Assembly (NCBI GenBank): GCA_019090455.1
Contig: JAHRWA010000065.1
Span: 1 to 64,000 of the forward strand
Direction of reading: 5' to 3'
DNA from: Pseudomonadales bacterium
GTDB lineage: Bacteria; Pseudomonadota; Gammaproteobacteria; Pseudomonadales; DC-out160
DNA: 64,000 nucleotides
Below the pieces are notes generated by a model that was not told where the DNA came from, did no database searches, and saw only the letters and a program-made list of their open reading frames with translations. Position numbers and translations under genes: made by a program. This document shows, in pieces, positions 51,915-60,784 of the stretch (position 1 is the first letter of the stretch; every line of letters begins with the position of its first letter).

Positions 51915-52886
51915 TCATTCGACGAGCCGTGCGGCTTGTTGCAAAACTTCAACCCCAGCTGTGGGTTTATAAGCGTGTTCCGATAGGTAGCGCCGCCATG
52001 CCTTCGCGCCGGGTTGTCCGTGAAAAAGCCCAAAGAGGTGTCTGCTCATGTGCTTGAGTTTCGTTCCCTTTTCTAGTTGGCTTTCAACATACGGGTAGTA
52101 TTGCGAGAGAATATCTTGCCGGCTTGGGATGGGATGTTCATCGCCATAAATCAGGCTATCGACTTTAGCTAAAAAATAAGGGTTTTGATAGGCCTCTCGG
52201 CCAACCATCACACCATCCACGGATTGAAGGTGTTGGTTGCACTGGGCAAGAGTTGTAATGCCGCCATTGAGAATAAACTCTGTATCTGGGAAGTCTTTTT
52301 TGAGCTGGTACACATACTCGTACTTAAGGGGTGGGATTTCCCGGTTTTCCTTTGGGCTGAGTCCCGCCAAGATGGCTTTGCGTGCATGGATAATAAGGCA
52401 TTGGCAACCGGCGTCGATCATGGTGCCTACAAAACCCTGTAAGTGTTCATAAGAATCGATGTCGTCAATTCCGATTCGGCATTTGATGGTCACTGAGAGG
52501 CTGCTATCAATGGTCATGGCGCGAATGCAATCGGCTACCAAATCCGGATGCCCCATTAAACAGGCACCTATCATGCCTGCCTGGACTCGATCGCTAGGGC
52601 ATCCCACATTTAAATTAACTTCATCGTACTGCCATTGCTTTGCCCAATGTGCACATCGGGTGAGATCTTCAATGTTGCTACCGCCTAATTGTAAGGCGAG
52701 AGGATGTTCTTGAGAGGAGTATTCTAAAAATCGAGGTCTATCACCGTAAATCAGCGCGCCGGAGGTGATCATCTCTGAGTAGAGAACGGCGTGACGGCTA
52801 ATGAGGCGTAAAAAGTATCGGTTGTGTCTGTCAGTACAATCGAGCATGGGTGCGACGCAAAATCGCCTATTAATCGTATGAGTCAT
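51915..52886 (-). CDS. dusA: tRNA-dihydrouridine synthase A
   Basis: DusA reduces uridine to dihydrouridine at positions 20/20a of tRNA. The 323-residue protein has VAPMLDCTDRHNRYFLRL, NLNVGCPSDRVQ with catalytic Cys96, IHARKAILAGLSPKENREIPPL and NGGI, which are DusA-type signatures. It precedes transaldolase on the same strand by about 100 bases. It starts at 52886. Confidence 0.95.
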   Translation of the reverse strand: MTHTINRRFCVAPMLDCTDRHNRYFLRLISRHAVLYSEMITSGALIYGDRPRFLEYSSQEHPLALQLGGSNIEDLTRCAHWAKQWQYDEVNLNVGCPSDRVQAGMIGACLMGHPDLVADCIRAMTIDSSLSVTIKCRIGIDDIDSYEHLQGFVGTMIDAGCQCLIIHARKAILAGLSPKENREIPPLKYEYVYQLKKDFPDTEFILNGGITTLAQCNQHLQSVDGVMVGREAYQNPYFLAKVDSLIYGDEHPIPSRQDILSQYYPYVESQLEKGTKLKHMSRHLFGLFHGQPGAKAWRRYLSEHAYKPTAGVEVLQQAARLVE

Positions 52887-53238
52887 GGAGTCTTTGATGT
52901 CTGTCTCTTTCAGAATGCAGTCATGCCTGATGCAACGAACGTAGGGATCATCGCGCGGCTAATGTGGTGTATCGATTATACACTTTGAAATCAAAATTGG
53001 CGTGATTGCAACTGCCCTTTTCTTATTAAAAACACACCCTAATTCTTCCTTGTTATTTAGCTTTTTGTGGTGGTTTAGGCGAGGAGACCGTCTGAGTGGA
53101 AAACGTGTAACTTTGTCGGATATAGATCATTTAGTGATCTTGTTGGGTGCTGAAGCACAGAGCAAAATGACATCTGGGTCTATTCTGATAAGAAGTATTG
53201 ATGAACTCTGGTGGCTTGAGTGAATGAGGGAGCTTGAA
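52887..53238. other. Gene-poor stretch upstream of the second pilin operon
   Basis: About 350 bases between dusA and pilE. A 73-codon frame at 53002-53223 ends at the stop just before pilE but has a GTG start and no recognisable family, so I do not call it a gene. The promoter of the second pilin operon must be here. Confidence 0.4.
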
Positions 53239-53634
53239 GTGTTGGTGCTAAAAAAAGAAGTGGGTTTTAGCTTGATGGAGCTAATGATCGTGGTGGTGAT
53301 TGTTGGCATATTAGCTAGTGTTGCAGTGCCCGCGTATCAAGATTATATCCGTAGAGGTTTTCGAATGGATTCACAGAATTTTATGTTGGAAATTGCCAGC
53401 GACGAAGAGCGTTTTCTCATGGATGCGAGGGTTTACACCACCACTATCGGTACCGGGGGATTGGGCTTGAGCACACCTCCTAGAGTCAGTTCGCGTTATA
53501 ACTATGTTGTCACTATTGGCAGTGCACCGCCTAGTTTTTTAATTGTTGCGACGGCAATTGGATCACAGGTGGGTGATGGGGATTTAACGTTGGCTAGTGA
53601 CGGTACCAAAACACCTCTTGATAAATGGCAGTGA
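53239..53634 (+). CDS. pilE: Minor pilin PilE (second set)
   Basis: The protein (131 residues from GTG 53239) has KKEVG|FSLMELMIVVVIVGILASVAVPAYQDYIRRGFRMDSQ, the type IV pilin signature with Glu5, and a short PilE-like body ending TPLDKWQ. AGGGAG lies six bases before the GTG, whereas an in-frame ATG at 53224 has no such box. It begins the second minor-pilin operon; in the first set pilE is last. Confidence 0.88.
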   Translation: MLVLKKEVGFSLMELMIVVVIVGILASVAVPAYQDYIRRGFRMDSQNFMLEIASDEERFLMDARVYTTTIGTGGLGLSTPPRVSSRYNYVVTIGSAPPSFLIVATAIGSQVGDGDLTLASDGTKTPLDKWQ

Positions 53635-53755
53635 CGAGTGATGGCCGTCGTGAGAGATGGAAGTGGCGATAGATGATGGTGGATATAAATGTCAGAGTTG
53701 CCAATGAGAAGTGTAAATCGAAATGCGAATTTTCTTAATTGAAAGGCGATAAACA

Positions 53756-54262
53756 ATGATAGGTAAGCAACGTATATCGAGAAAAAGTTGTGGTGGATTT
53801 ACTGTTGTTGAATTGATGATAACGGCATCGCTAGCAATATTGCTCACCTCTGTTGGTACGCCCACTATGGTGACGGCGGTTCATAATAGTCAGGTGCGTA
53901 CCACCACCAATGATCTATTTGCTTCGCTACATCTCGCGAGAAGCGAGTCGATTAAGCGAAATGGCACAATCACTGTTGTGGCCAATAGTGGAGGCTGGGC
54001 TTATGGCTGGTCTATTCGCAGTGGTGCAACGGTGATACGTCAACAGGATGCGATAGAGGATTTGACTATCACTACTATTTCGGCTGGGGTCACTTCAATC
54101 GTATTCGATGCGGAAGGGCGTGCCACTAATACCAGTGCCGTGACGCTCGTAGTGAGTAAAACCAATTCATCTGCGATGATTAAATGCATCACATTGAGTT
54201 CAACGCAACGGGCGTTTGTTTTATCGGATAAAGACTACGATGGGGATTGCACGAATGGTTAA
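53756..54262 (+). CDS. fimT: Minor pilin FimT/GspH type (second set)
   Basis: The 168-residue protein has CGG|FTVVELMITASLAILLTSVGTPTMVTAV, a FimT/GspH leader with Glu5, and LFASLHLARSESIKRNGTITVVA. It is the counterpart of fimU in the first operon but only weakly alike in the body. AAAGG lies a few bases before the ATG. Its stop overlaps the likely pilV ATG. Confidence 0.88.
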   Translation: MIGKQRISRKSCGGFTVVELMITASLAILLTSVGTPTMVTAVHNSQVRTTTNDLFASLHLARSESIKRNGTITVVANSGGWAYGWSIRSGATVIRQQDAIEDLTITTISAGVTSIVFDAEGRATNTSAVTLVVSKTNSSAMIKCITLSSTQRAFVLSDKDYDGDCTNG

Positions 54263-54887
54263 TCAAAAAATGGCTTATAAATGCAGTACCCGTCAGCCGA
54301 AGGGGAAGTTACGTTGTGAAGGCTTGTCCTTGATCGAGATACTGGTGACGGTGCTGATCATGGCGCTAGGTATTCTGGGGGGGTTGAGCTTGCAAGGTAA
54401 AATGCAGCAATCGGGATACGAGGCTTACCAGAGAACTCAGGCGCTAATGTTACTGGAAGATATCGTCAATCGCCTTAACACTAATCGTGCTAGTGCACCT
54501 TGCTATATGTTTACTTTCGACACGACAACAGGAGTGCCGTACCTCGGTAGTGTTGGAGGTGGACATCTGGGAAGTCCTACCTGTTCGGGTTTTGGCGATG
54601 CCAATACGCAAGCGCTTGCTATGGCAGATATGCAAGAGTGGAATTTGCTAATGCAGGGAACGAATGAAATTGACAGCAGTGGAGTCGCAGTTGGTGGGAT
54701 TGTTGATGCACGAGGATGTATCAGCTTAGATGACAGCACAATTCCGCAAACCTATATCGTGTCTATTGCGTGGCAGGGATTAAATGAAACGGTTGTACCC
54801 AGTATCAACTGTGGTAACAATTTATATGGTGATGAAACGAGACGAAGAGTTGTTTCAACCTCAATTCAATTTGCGAGTTTACTGTAG
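54255..54887 (+). CDS. pilV: Type IV pilus modification protein PilV (second set)
   Basis: The protein (210 residues) has RCEG|LSLIEILVTVLIMALGILGGLSLQGKMQQSGYEAYQRTQALMLLEDIVNRLNTNR, the PilV signature. ATG 54255 overlaps the fimT stop by eight bases, mirroring the fimU/pilV overlap in the first set; earlier ATG 54240 and TTG 54216 are less likely. The end overlaps pilW. Confidence 0.88.
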   Translation: MVNQKMAYKCSTRQPKGKLRCEGLSLIEILVTVLIMALGILGGLSLQGKMQQSGYEAYQRTQALMLLEDIVNRLNTNRASAPCYMFTFDTTTGVPYLGSVGGGHLGSPTCSGFGDANTQALAMADMQEWNLLMQGTNEIDSSGVAVGGIVDARGCISLDDSTIPQTYIVSIAWQGLNETVVPSINCGNNLYGDETRRRVVSTSIQFASLL

Positions 54888-56071
54888 TGACGACAATTAA
54901 ATGGCGGATTCTAGGTCGCAAGCAAAAGATGAAGGGCAACCCAGTGAATAAGCGATATCAGATAAACGGTTTCACTCTTGTTGAGATGTTAATTAGTTTG
55001 TTGTTGGGTGTGATTGTGATGGAAGGGGTTCTGTCATCTTATTCTGATTCCAGTGCTGCGTATGCAGAGCTTCAAAAAAATACCAGCCGAAATGAAGATG
55101 GTCGATACGCATTGAACAGAATTAAAAATGATCTAGCTCTCGCGGGTTTTTATGGTGATTTCTATGATGAAACCTGGGGAGGAAGTGTTGTGCCGGACCC
55201 TTGCGTATTAACAGAAAATGCTATTCAAGCAGGTATGACTTTTCCCGTGCAGGCATTCGATATGGGAGTGATTAGTGTCAGCCCTATTAGTTGTTTAACA
55301 ACAAACGATTTGGTGGATAATTCGGATATTGTTGTGGTTCGCAGAGCCAATACCACCGTATTAGGAGCCGGTGTTTCACCTGTCGAAAATGAAATTTATT
55401 TGCAAGCAAACAGCTCCATCGCTGAGATTCAAACTGGCGTTGCTGCTGGGTTTGTCCTCGGTTCCTTGTTGCCGACTAACGCAGTGAATGCAGTGGGTAC
55501 CGATGCGGAAGGTAATGCAGCGATTATTTTGAAAAAATCGAACAACAGTGGCGCCTCACCGACGATACAAACTATGAGAATTGCCGCAGATATTCGAAAG
55601 TTCCATGTGCATATTTATTTTGTTGCTCCCTGTGCCGTACCAGTAGGAGGTGGATCAAATTGTACTGGATCGAGTGATGACAATGGTGATCCTGTACCGA
55701 CACTCAAACGACTAGAGCTGACTTCAGTTGGTGGTATAACGGTAATGAAAGTAGTCCCTATTGCACGAGGGGTAGATCGTATGGAGGTTGACTTTGGGTT
55801 GGATACAAGTGATGAAAATACAGTGGGTAGCGGTGTACCGAATAACTATACCACTACACCTACAGCGACGGATTGGGAAAATGTAATGACGGCAAAAGTG
55901 TCTCTATTAATGAGAAACGTGGATGCGACGGCAGCTCATAGTGATACCAAACGTTATAGCATGGGATTGTCTGGTTTTACCACAGCCACTAATGACAGTC
56001 ATCGAAGAAAGGTTTACAGCTCAACGATTCGATTGTCGAATATGTCGAGTCGTAGAGAGGCTGCTTTATGA
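54887..56071 (+). CDS. pilW: Minor pilin PilW (second set)
   Basis: The 394-residue protein has QING|FTLVEMLISLLLGVIVMEGVLSSYSDSSAAYAELQKNTSRNEDGRYALNRIKNDLALAGFYG, the PilW signature with Glu5. GTG 54887 shares its first base with the last base of the pilV stop; a later in-frame GTG lies nearer the leader. Its end overlaps pilX by four bases (ATGA). Confidence 0.9.
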   Translation: MTTIKWRILGRKQKMKGNPVNKRYQINGFTLVEMLISLLLGVIVMEGVLSSYSDSSAAYAELQKNTSRNEDGRYALNRIKNDLALAGFYGDFYDETWGGSVVPDPCVLTENAIQAGMTFPVQAFDMGVISVSPISCLTTNDLVDNSDIVVVRRANTTVLGAGVSPVENEIYLQANSSIAEIQTGVAAGFVLGSLLPTNAVNAVGTDAEGNAAIILKKSNNSGASPTIQTMRIAADIRKFHVHIYFVAPCAVPVGGGSNCTGSSDDNGDPVPTLKRLELTSVGGITVMKVVPIARGVDRMEVDFGLDTSDENTVGSGVPNNYTTTPTATDWENVMTAKVSLLMRNVDATAAHSDTKRYSMGLSGFTTATNDSHRRKVYSSTIRLSNMSSRREAAL

Positions 56072-56496
56072 AGAATCGGCAATCAGAATCGGGTTTCGTG
56101 ATCATCTCGGCTTTAGTCATATTGGTTGCGATGACCTATGTTTTAGTCTCATCAATTAATATCAACATGACGGACTTGAAAATTTCCAATAATGTCGAAT
56201 CGAAGAAGTTGCTACGTTTAAGTGCAGAGCAGGCCGTCGAACAGGTGTTGAATGATGTCGTCGCTTTTTCTACACCGGCGACACAGACCATTGTGGTGAA
56301 TGGTTACAGTGTGAATGTGAGTGCAGCGGAATGCAAGCGGGCTACCACTGTGAAAGGCTATAGCGCTGTCGCTTCTATGACATCTGAAAATACGGATTGG
56401 TCTTTTTCAGCTACGGCAACGGATACGGTGACTGGCGCGGAAGTCGAGTTGCATCAAGGTGTAAAAATTAAGTTGCTGTCGGACTCGTGCTTATAG
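56068..56496 (+). CDS. pilX: Minor pilin PilX (second set)
   Basis: The 142-residue protein has ESG|FVIISALVILVAMTYVLVSSININMTDLKISNNVESKKLLRLSAEQAVEQVLND, a PilX leader without Glu5. It overlaps the end of pilW (ATGA). It is shorter than the first-set PilX. Confidence 0.88.
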   Translation: MKNRQSESGFVIISALVILVAMTYVLVSSININMTDLKISNNVESKKLLRLSAEQAVEQVLNDVVAFSTPATQTIVVNGYSVNVSAAECKRATTVKGYSAVASMTSENTDWSFSATATDTVTGAEVELHQGVKIKLLSDSCL

Positions 56497-56547
56497 TTAA
56501 CCTTTTTTAGTCAAGAATGTTTATGAAAATAGGAAGTGGTGTGCATT

Positions 56548-59500
56548 ATGAATCATCTTCGAATTGTGAGTCGTAAATATTGGCAAACAGTGTTTTTTCT
56601 TTTTACTTTCGGTTTCATGTCTTCTGCTTGGGCAGAGGATATTGATATTTTTGAGAGTTCTATTGCGACTACTCCGAATTCAAATATTCTCATCATTATT
56701 GATAATACGGCAAACTGGAGTGCGTCAATATCTGGGCAGACTAAGTTCGCAGCAGAGATGACAGCACTAGACACTATAGTCAATGGGCTTGACGCAACTG
56801 TCAGCGTCGGCTTGATGATGCTAACTAAGCAAGGCTCAAATAATGGGGGTTATCTTCGTAAAGCAATATTACCGATGAACCCAGCCAATAGAAATAGCTT
56901 GAGCAATGTCATCACGTCGTTAAATATTAATAGTGATAAAACGGCAGGTAGTGCCGCTTATGGGTATGCGATGTTCGAAGCGTATAAATATTTTGGTGGA
57001 GGCAGTGATGGAGGTGCGCCTACTGAAAGCACACCGAACCCGCAAAGCGCGACTGAATATGGGCCTGAGGCTTACTTGGGATTCGGCGCTGGGGATAGGG
57101 ACGTTGATGCTTTTAAGGCATCCCCGACTAACGAATATGAATCACCTATTACCGATGCTTGTGCCCAAAACTTTATTATTCTTATTAGTAATGGTAGCCC
57201 TCCCACCAGTAGTGATAACGGTGCGGATACACTGTTGGCAAATGTAGGTGGGGATGCAACGGCAATTAGCTTAAGTTCGATACGTTCTACTGCCAATTTG
57301 GCAGATGAGTATGCCCGCTTTCTATATCAAACAGATGTGAGTACTGAGCTTGGTCAGCAAAATATCAGAACTTATACCCTGGCTGTGTACAACAGTCCCG
57401 CAACAGGACAAGATCCCAATAATATTTTGTTGATGGAAAGTGTCGCGGATAAAGGGCATGGGCTTTATTTTGCAGCGACCGATGCTGCGAGTGTTAGTAC
57501 TGCGCTTGATACTATTTTTGATGAAATTCAAGCAGTCAATTCGGCATTCTCTTCCGTCTCTTTACCGGTGAGTGTCAATGTTCGCGGTACTAATCTAAAT
57601 CAGGTCTACCTCGGCCTCTTTAGGCCTGATGCTAATGCTTTGCCGGGTTGGAAAGGGAATTTAAAACAATACCAGTTGGCCTTGAATAATTCGACGGGAG
57701 CTATCTATTTTGCTGATGCATTAGGGAATAACGCGATTAGTGCCACCACAGGATTTATCAATGACTCTGCTGTGAGTTTCTGGTCGGAAAATGAAGCCCT
57801 CGATTTTTGGACCTTCTCGCCTTCAGGCAATCCCATTTCTGATGCAGATGCACCCGATGGGCCTATTGTGGAAAAGGGAGGAGCGGCGCAGCAGTTGCGA
57901 ATGGATTTTCCTTCCTCTCATGTTTCACGCAATGTCTATACCTGTAATTCGGTATGCCAAGGATCGGTTAGTAAACAACTCTCCAGTTCCCCTTTTGATA
58001 CCAGTACGATTATAAGCACACCCGCGAATATTGCCGCATTTGGAGCAGCGACTGGCACAGAGATGGAGCAAATTATCGATTGGTTAAGATCAGAGGATAA
58101 TGAGGCAGACGAGAATAGCGACGGTTTCTATACGGATGTGAGAGCCTATTCCCATGCTGACGTTCTGCATTCGCGCCCTTCGGTGGTGAATTATAATCGG
58201 TTTGGTGATGACAATGACGTCATTGCATATTATGGCTCGAACGGTGGTCTGTTTAGGGCAGTTCAAGCGGGGCAGGCGAGTAATGGTGGTACTGAGCTGT
58301 GGTCTTACATTCCTGAAGAATTATTCGGTGAGATAAAACGATTGCGGGATAATAATGTAGGTATTAGCGCATTGAATCGGAAGCCGTACTTTATGGATGG
58401 CCCGGTTTCAGTCTATCAGCATGATGCGAATGGAGACGGTAAGTTAGTAGCCGCAGATGGCGATCTTGTGTATCTCTACATCGGTTTGAGGCGAGGTGGA
58501 CGATTGGTCCTTGCGCTAGATGTTAGTGACCCAAATGATCCCCGATGGTTGTGGCAAGCGGATAATACGACAACAGGCTTTTCGGAGCTCGGTCAGACGT
58601 GGTCCTTCATGAAACCGATTCAGATCAGTGCGATCAGCGACCCCGTATTAATATTTGGAGGTGGTTATGATGCTGCGGTGGATGATGCCGATCCCGTGGT
58701 GGCGGCTAATACGATGGGGCGTGCCATCTTTGTGGTGAATGCGCTAACTGGTTCGCTAATCTGGCAGGCAGGACCCAGTCCGTCGGGTGCCGGTTATGAT
58801 AGAACGGTATCCGATATGAACTATGCGATTCCATCGGATATGGCTGTCATTGATAGAGATCGCGATGGGACTTATGATCGTGCCTATGTGGGTGATACTG
58901 GTGGACAAATATGGCGTGTAGACTTTAGTCATGCAGCTCCCAGTAATTGGACAGTCAACAAAATTGCGACCTTAGGTTTTGATGCGACGTCAGATGATAA
59001 TGATCGGCGAAAGTTTTTGTTTCCACCGGATGTGTTGTATGCCGATGATGCAAACGGCGATTTTGATGCCTTATTGCTGGGTTCAGGAGATCGGGAAAAT
59101 CCTTTTAATGGACTGGGAACTGCCGCGTTTCCTTCTTCCGACGCAGTAGAAAATCATTATTATCTTTTAAAGGATCGAAGTACCGGCCTGACTTACAGCG
59201 GCTCTGTGATTGAATTGTCAGATTTGTACGACACGAGTGGGAATGATATTCAAGAGGGTAACGCTAGCGATCAAGCGGCAGCTGCGACTGCATTATTAGG
59301 AGCTAAAGGAGCCTATATTGTATTGGCTGATGGTGAGAAGGCGATTAGTGGGTCCGTGACGTTGAATGGCACTACTTATTTTAATACCAATCAACCCAGT
59401 AATTCGGTGAGTACAAGTTGTGCCAGTAACTTAGGCGTAGCTCGCCAATATCGACTGAATTTCACCAATCTCGCCTCGACAGTTGAAGGCTCAGGAAATG

Positions 59501-59697
59501 CCACTCTAACCAGCGATGATAGAGCCACTGTTCATACTGGCGGGGGCCTGTTGCCTACACCTGTCCCCATCGTAGTGAAGCTAAATGGACACATCAAAGA
59601 AGCAGTATGTTCTGGTGTCGCCTGTGAGCAGGTCGATGGTTCAGCTCTCAATGCACGCTATCGTACGTATCAGTATGAAGTGATAGACAGTCCCTAG
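56548..59697 (+). CDS. pilY1: PilY1 pilus-tip protein, standard size, MIDAS altered (second set)
   Basis: The 1,049-residue protein has a signal peptide (WQTVFFLFTFGFMSSAWA), a vWA-like region beginning NILIIIDNTANWSAS, where the MIDAS DxSxS pattern is changed to Asp-Asn-Thr-Ala-Asn, and the C-terminal PilY1 beta-propeller (VLHSRPSVVNY, YIGLRRGGRLVLALDVSDPNDPRWLW, DRDRDGTYDRAYVGD). It lacks the internal repeats of the first PilY1. ATG 56548 lies 11 bases after AGGAAG; an in-frame GTG at 56536 overlaps that box. It ends the second operon. Confidence 0.9.
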   Translation: MNHLRIVSRKYWQTVFFLFTFGFMSSAWAEDIDIFESSIATTPNSNILIIIDNTANWSASISGQTKFAAEMTALDTIVNGLDATVSVGLMMLTKQGSNNGGYLRKAILPMNPANRNSLSNVITSLNINSDKTAGSAAYGYAMFEAYKYFGGGSDGGAPTESTPNPQSATEYGPEAYLGFGAGDRDVDAFKASPTNEYESPITDACAQNFIILISNGSPPTSSDNGADTLLANVGGDATAISLSSIRSTANLADEYARFLYQTDVSTELGQQNIRTYTLAVYNSPATGQDPNNILLMESVADKGHGLYFAATDAASVSTALDTIFDEIQAVNSAFSSVSLPVSVNVRGTNLNQVYLGLFRPDANALPGWKGNLKQYQLALNNSTGAIYFADALGNNAISATTGFINDSAVSFWSENEALDFWTFSPSGNPISDADAPDGPIVEKGGAAQQLRMDFPSSHVSRNVYTCNSVCQGSVSKQLSSSPFDTSTIISTPANIAAFGAATGTEMEQIIDWLRSEDNEADENSDGFYTDVRAYSHADVLHSRPSVVNYNRFGDDNDVIAYYGSNGGLFRAVQAGQASNGGTELWSYIPEELFGEIKRLRDNNVGISALNRKPYFMDGPVSVYQHDANGDGKLVAADGDLVYLYIGLRRGGRLVLALDVSDPNDPRWLWQADNTTTGFSELGQTWSFMKPIQISAISDPVLIFGGGYDAAVDDADPVVAANTMGRAIFVVNALTGSLIWQAGPSPSGAGYDRTVSDMNYAIPSDMAVIDRDRDGTYDRAYVGDTGGQIWRVDFSHAAPSNWTVNKIATLGFDATSDDNDRRKFLFPPDVLYADDANGDFDALLLGSGDRENPFNGLGTAAFPSSDAVENHYYLLKDRSTGLTYSGSVIELSDLYDTSGNDIQEGNASDQAAAATALLGAKGAYIVLADGEKAISGSVTLNGTTYFNTNQPSNSVSTSCASNLGVARQYRLNFTNLASTVEGSGNATLTSDDRATVHTGGGLLPTPVPIVVKLNGHIKEAVCSGVACEQVDGSALNARYRTYQYEVIDSP

Positions 59698-59920
59698 CTC
59701 AAAAACGAAGAGTGAAACTGGAATTGGAAGAATAAAGCGGAGATTTTATTTATTAAAAACATACTAATAAGCGAGTAAGTATAGATTTTTGTACCCTTAG
59801 ATGTTAGTGGTTGCAATGGATATAAGTATTGAATACCATCCTGGTAACCTTATTGAGTTGTCGTAGTTCTGTGCTCCTTAATAAATAAAAGCAATAATTA
59901 AATCTAAGGGTATTTCCAGC

Positions 59921-60634
59921 ATGAAAAGAAACTTTTCCTTTCCCGTATTAAACCTATTATTCCTTACGTTAGTGACGACTATTATCACCGGTTGTTATGG
60001 TCCAATGCCAACTCGAGATGAGCTTGCGACGGCATATCCTGATGTGGAGCAAGGCAGCTCGCGTTCAGAAAACACAGAAGTGCTTTGTCCTTATGTTCGC
60101 ATGTTAGAACGGGCAGGCTTGTTTGATGAGGAGTTATCAGGAAAACCCACTATGGAACTCATTACTGAATCAGTGACTAGTGCTGCTCAAACATTTGGAT
60201 GTGCGACCCTAGAGTGCGGAACTGTGGCAAAGCAAGTATCTTCGGGGCAAGGTTTAGCGGGTGTTGATATCGGGCAATTACATTTGGCTGATGGTGTTGC
60301 ACACGAATGTGGGCTGACCTTTGTTGATGGTGGCACGGTTGTGGATGAGGGTGTTCGTCAAGCAACGCTGGATAGTCTTGCTTTATTAGCGGATGAAGAC
60401 GGCCATCTGGTTTATTTGGATATCGAGGCTGTAAAAGCGGAAGTTTGTGCCTCTCAAGGATTGAATATCTCTACGGCGGGTTTAACTGAAATAAAACTTA
60501 TCTATGCTTATTTAGGGGGTGTAGATCGAGGTTATGTATTACATAGTGATATCGTTAGATTGTTCAATGCCGAATTACCTGAAACGATTACTACCTCTTG
60601 GATCAATGCGGTATTATTGTCGAAGGTGCAGTGA
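59921..60634 (+). CDS. Lipoprotein of unknown function
   Basis: The 237-residue protein has a lipoprotein signal peptide ending ITGC (residues 22-25). The mature part contains LCPYVRMLERAGLFDEEL, GCATLECGTVA and HECGLTFVDGGTVVDEGVRQATLDSLALLADEDGHLVYLD. This looks faintly like family-2 (chloroperoxidase-like) proteins, but key ligands cannot be confirmed, so I do not name it. The start at 59921 is the only good ATG. It stands alone between the second pilin operon and the bidirectional terminator. Confidence 0.65.
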   Translation: MKRNFSFPVLNLLFLTLVTTIITGCYGPMPTRDELATAYPDVEQGSSRSENTEVLCPYVRMLERAGLFDEELSGKPTMELITESVTSAAQTFGCATLECGTVAKQVSSGQGLAGVDIGQLHLADGVAHECGLTFVDGGTVVDEGVRQATLDSLALLADEDGHLVYLDIEAVKAEVCASQGLNISTAGLTEIKLIYAYLGGVDRGYVLHSDIVRLFNAELPETITTSWINAVLLSKVQ

Positions 60635-60704
60635 CTTGATTTAGCAACTGAGATTAAAAACGCGAGTTGCGGCTAAGATACGTAGGGATGTTGGTAGGTA
60701 TCTT

Positions 60705-60763
60705 GCTTCGATCAGACACAAAAAGGCCCGCTTTATGCGGGCCTTTTTGTGTCTGATCGAAGC
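60705..60763. terminator. 27-bp perfect bidirectional terminator
   Basis: An exact 27-bp inverted repeat (60705-60731 and 60737-60763) surrounds a five-base loop TTTAT. The core is GGCCCGC/GCGGGCC flanked by AAAAA and TTTTT, which serves as the T-run on both strands. It lies between two converging genes. Confidence 0.9.
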
Positions 60764-60784
60764 CCCTTTTGTTAGGGACTGCCT

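Noticed and set aside
53002-53223. 73-codon open frame ending just before the second pilE
   Set aside because: It starts at GTG without a clear ribosome-binding site and has no family resemblance; the adjacent pilE start explains the end by chance.
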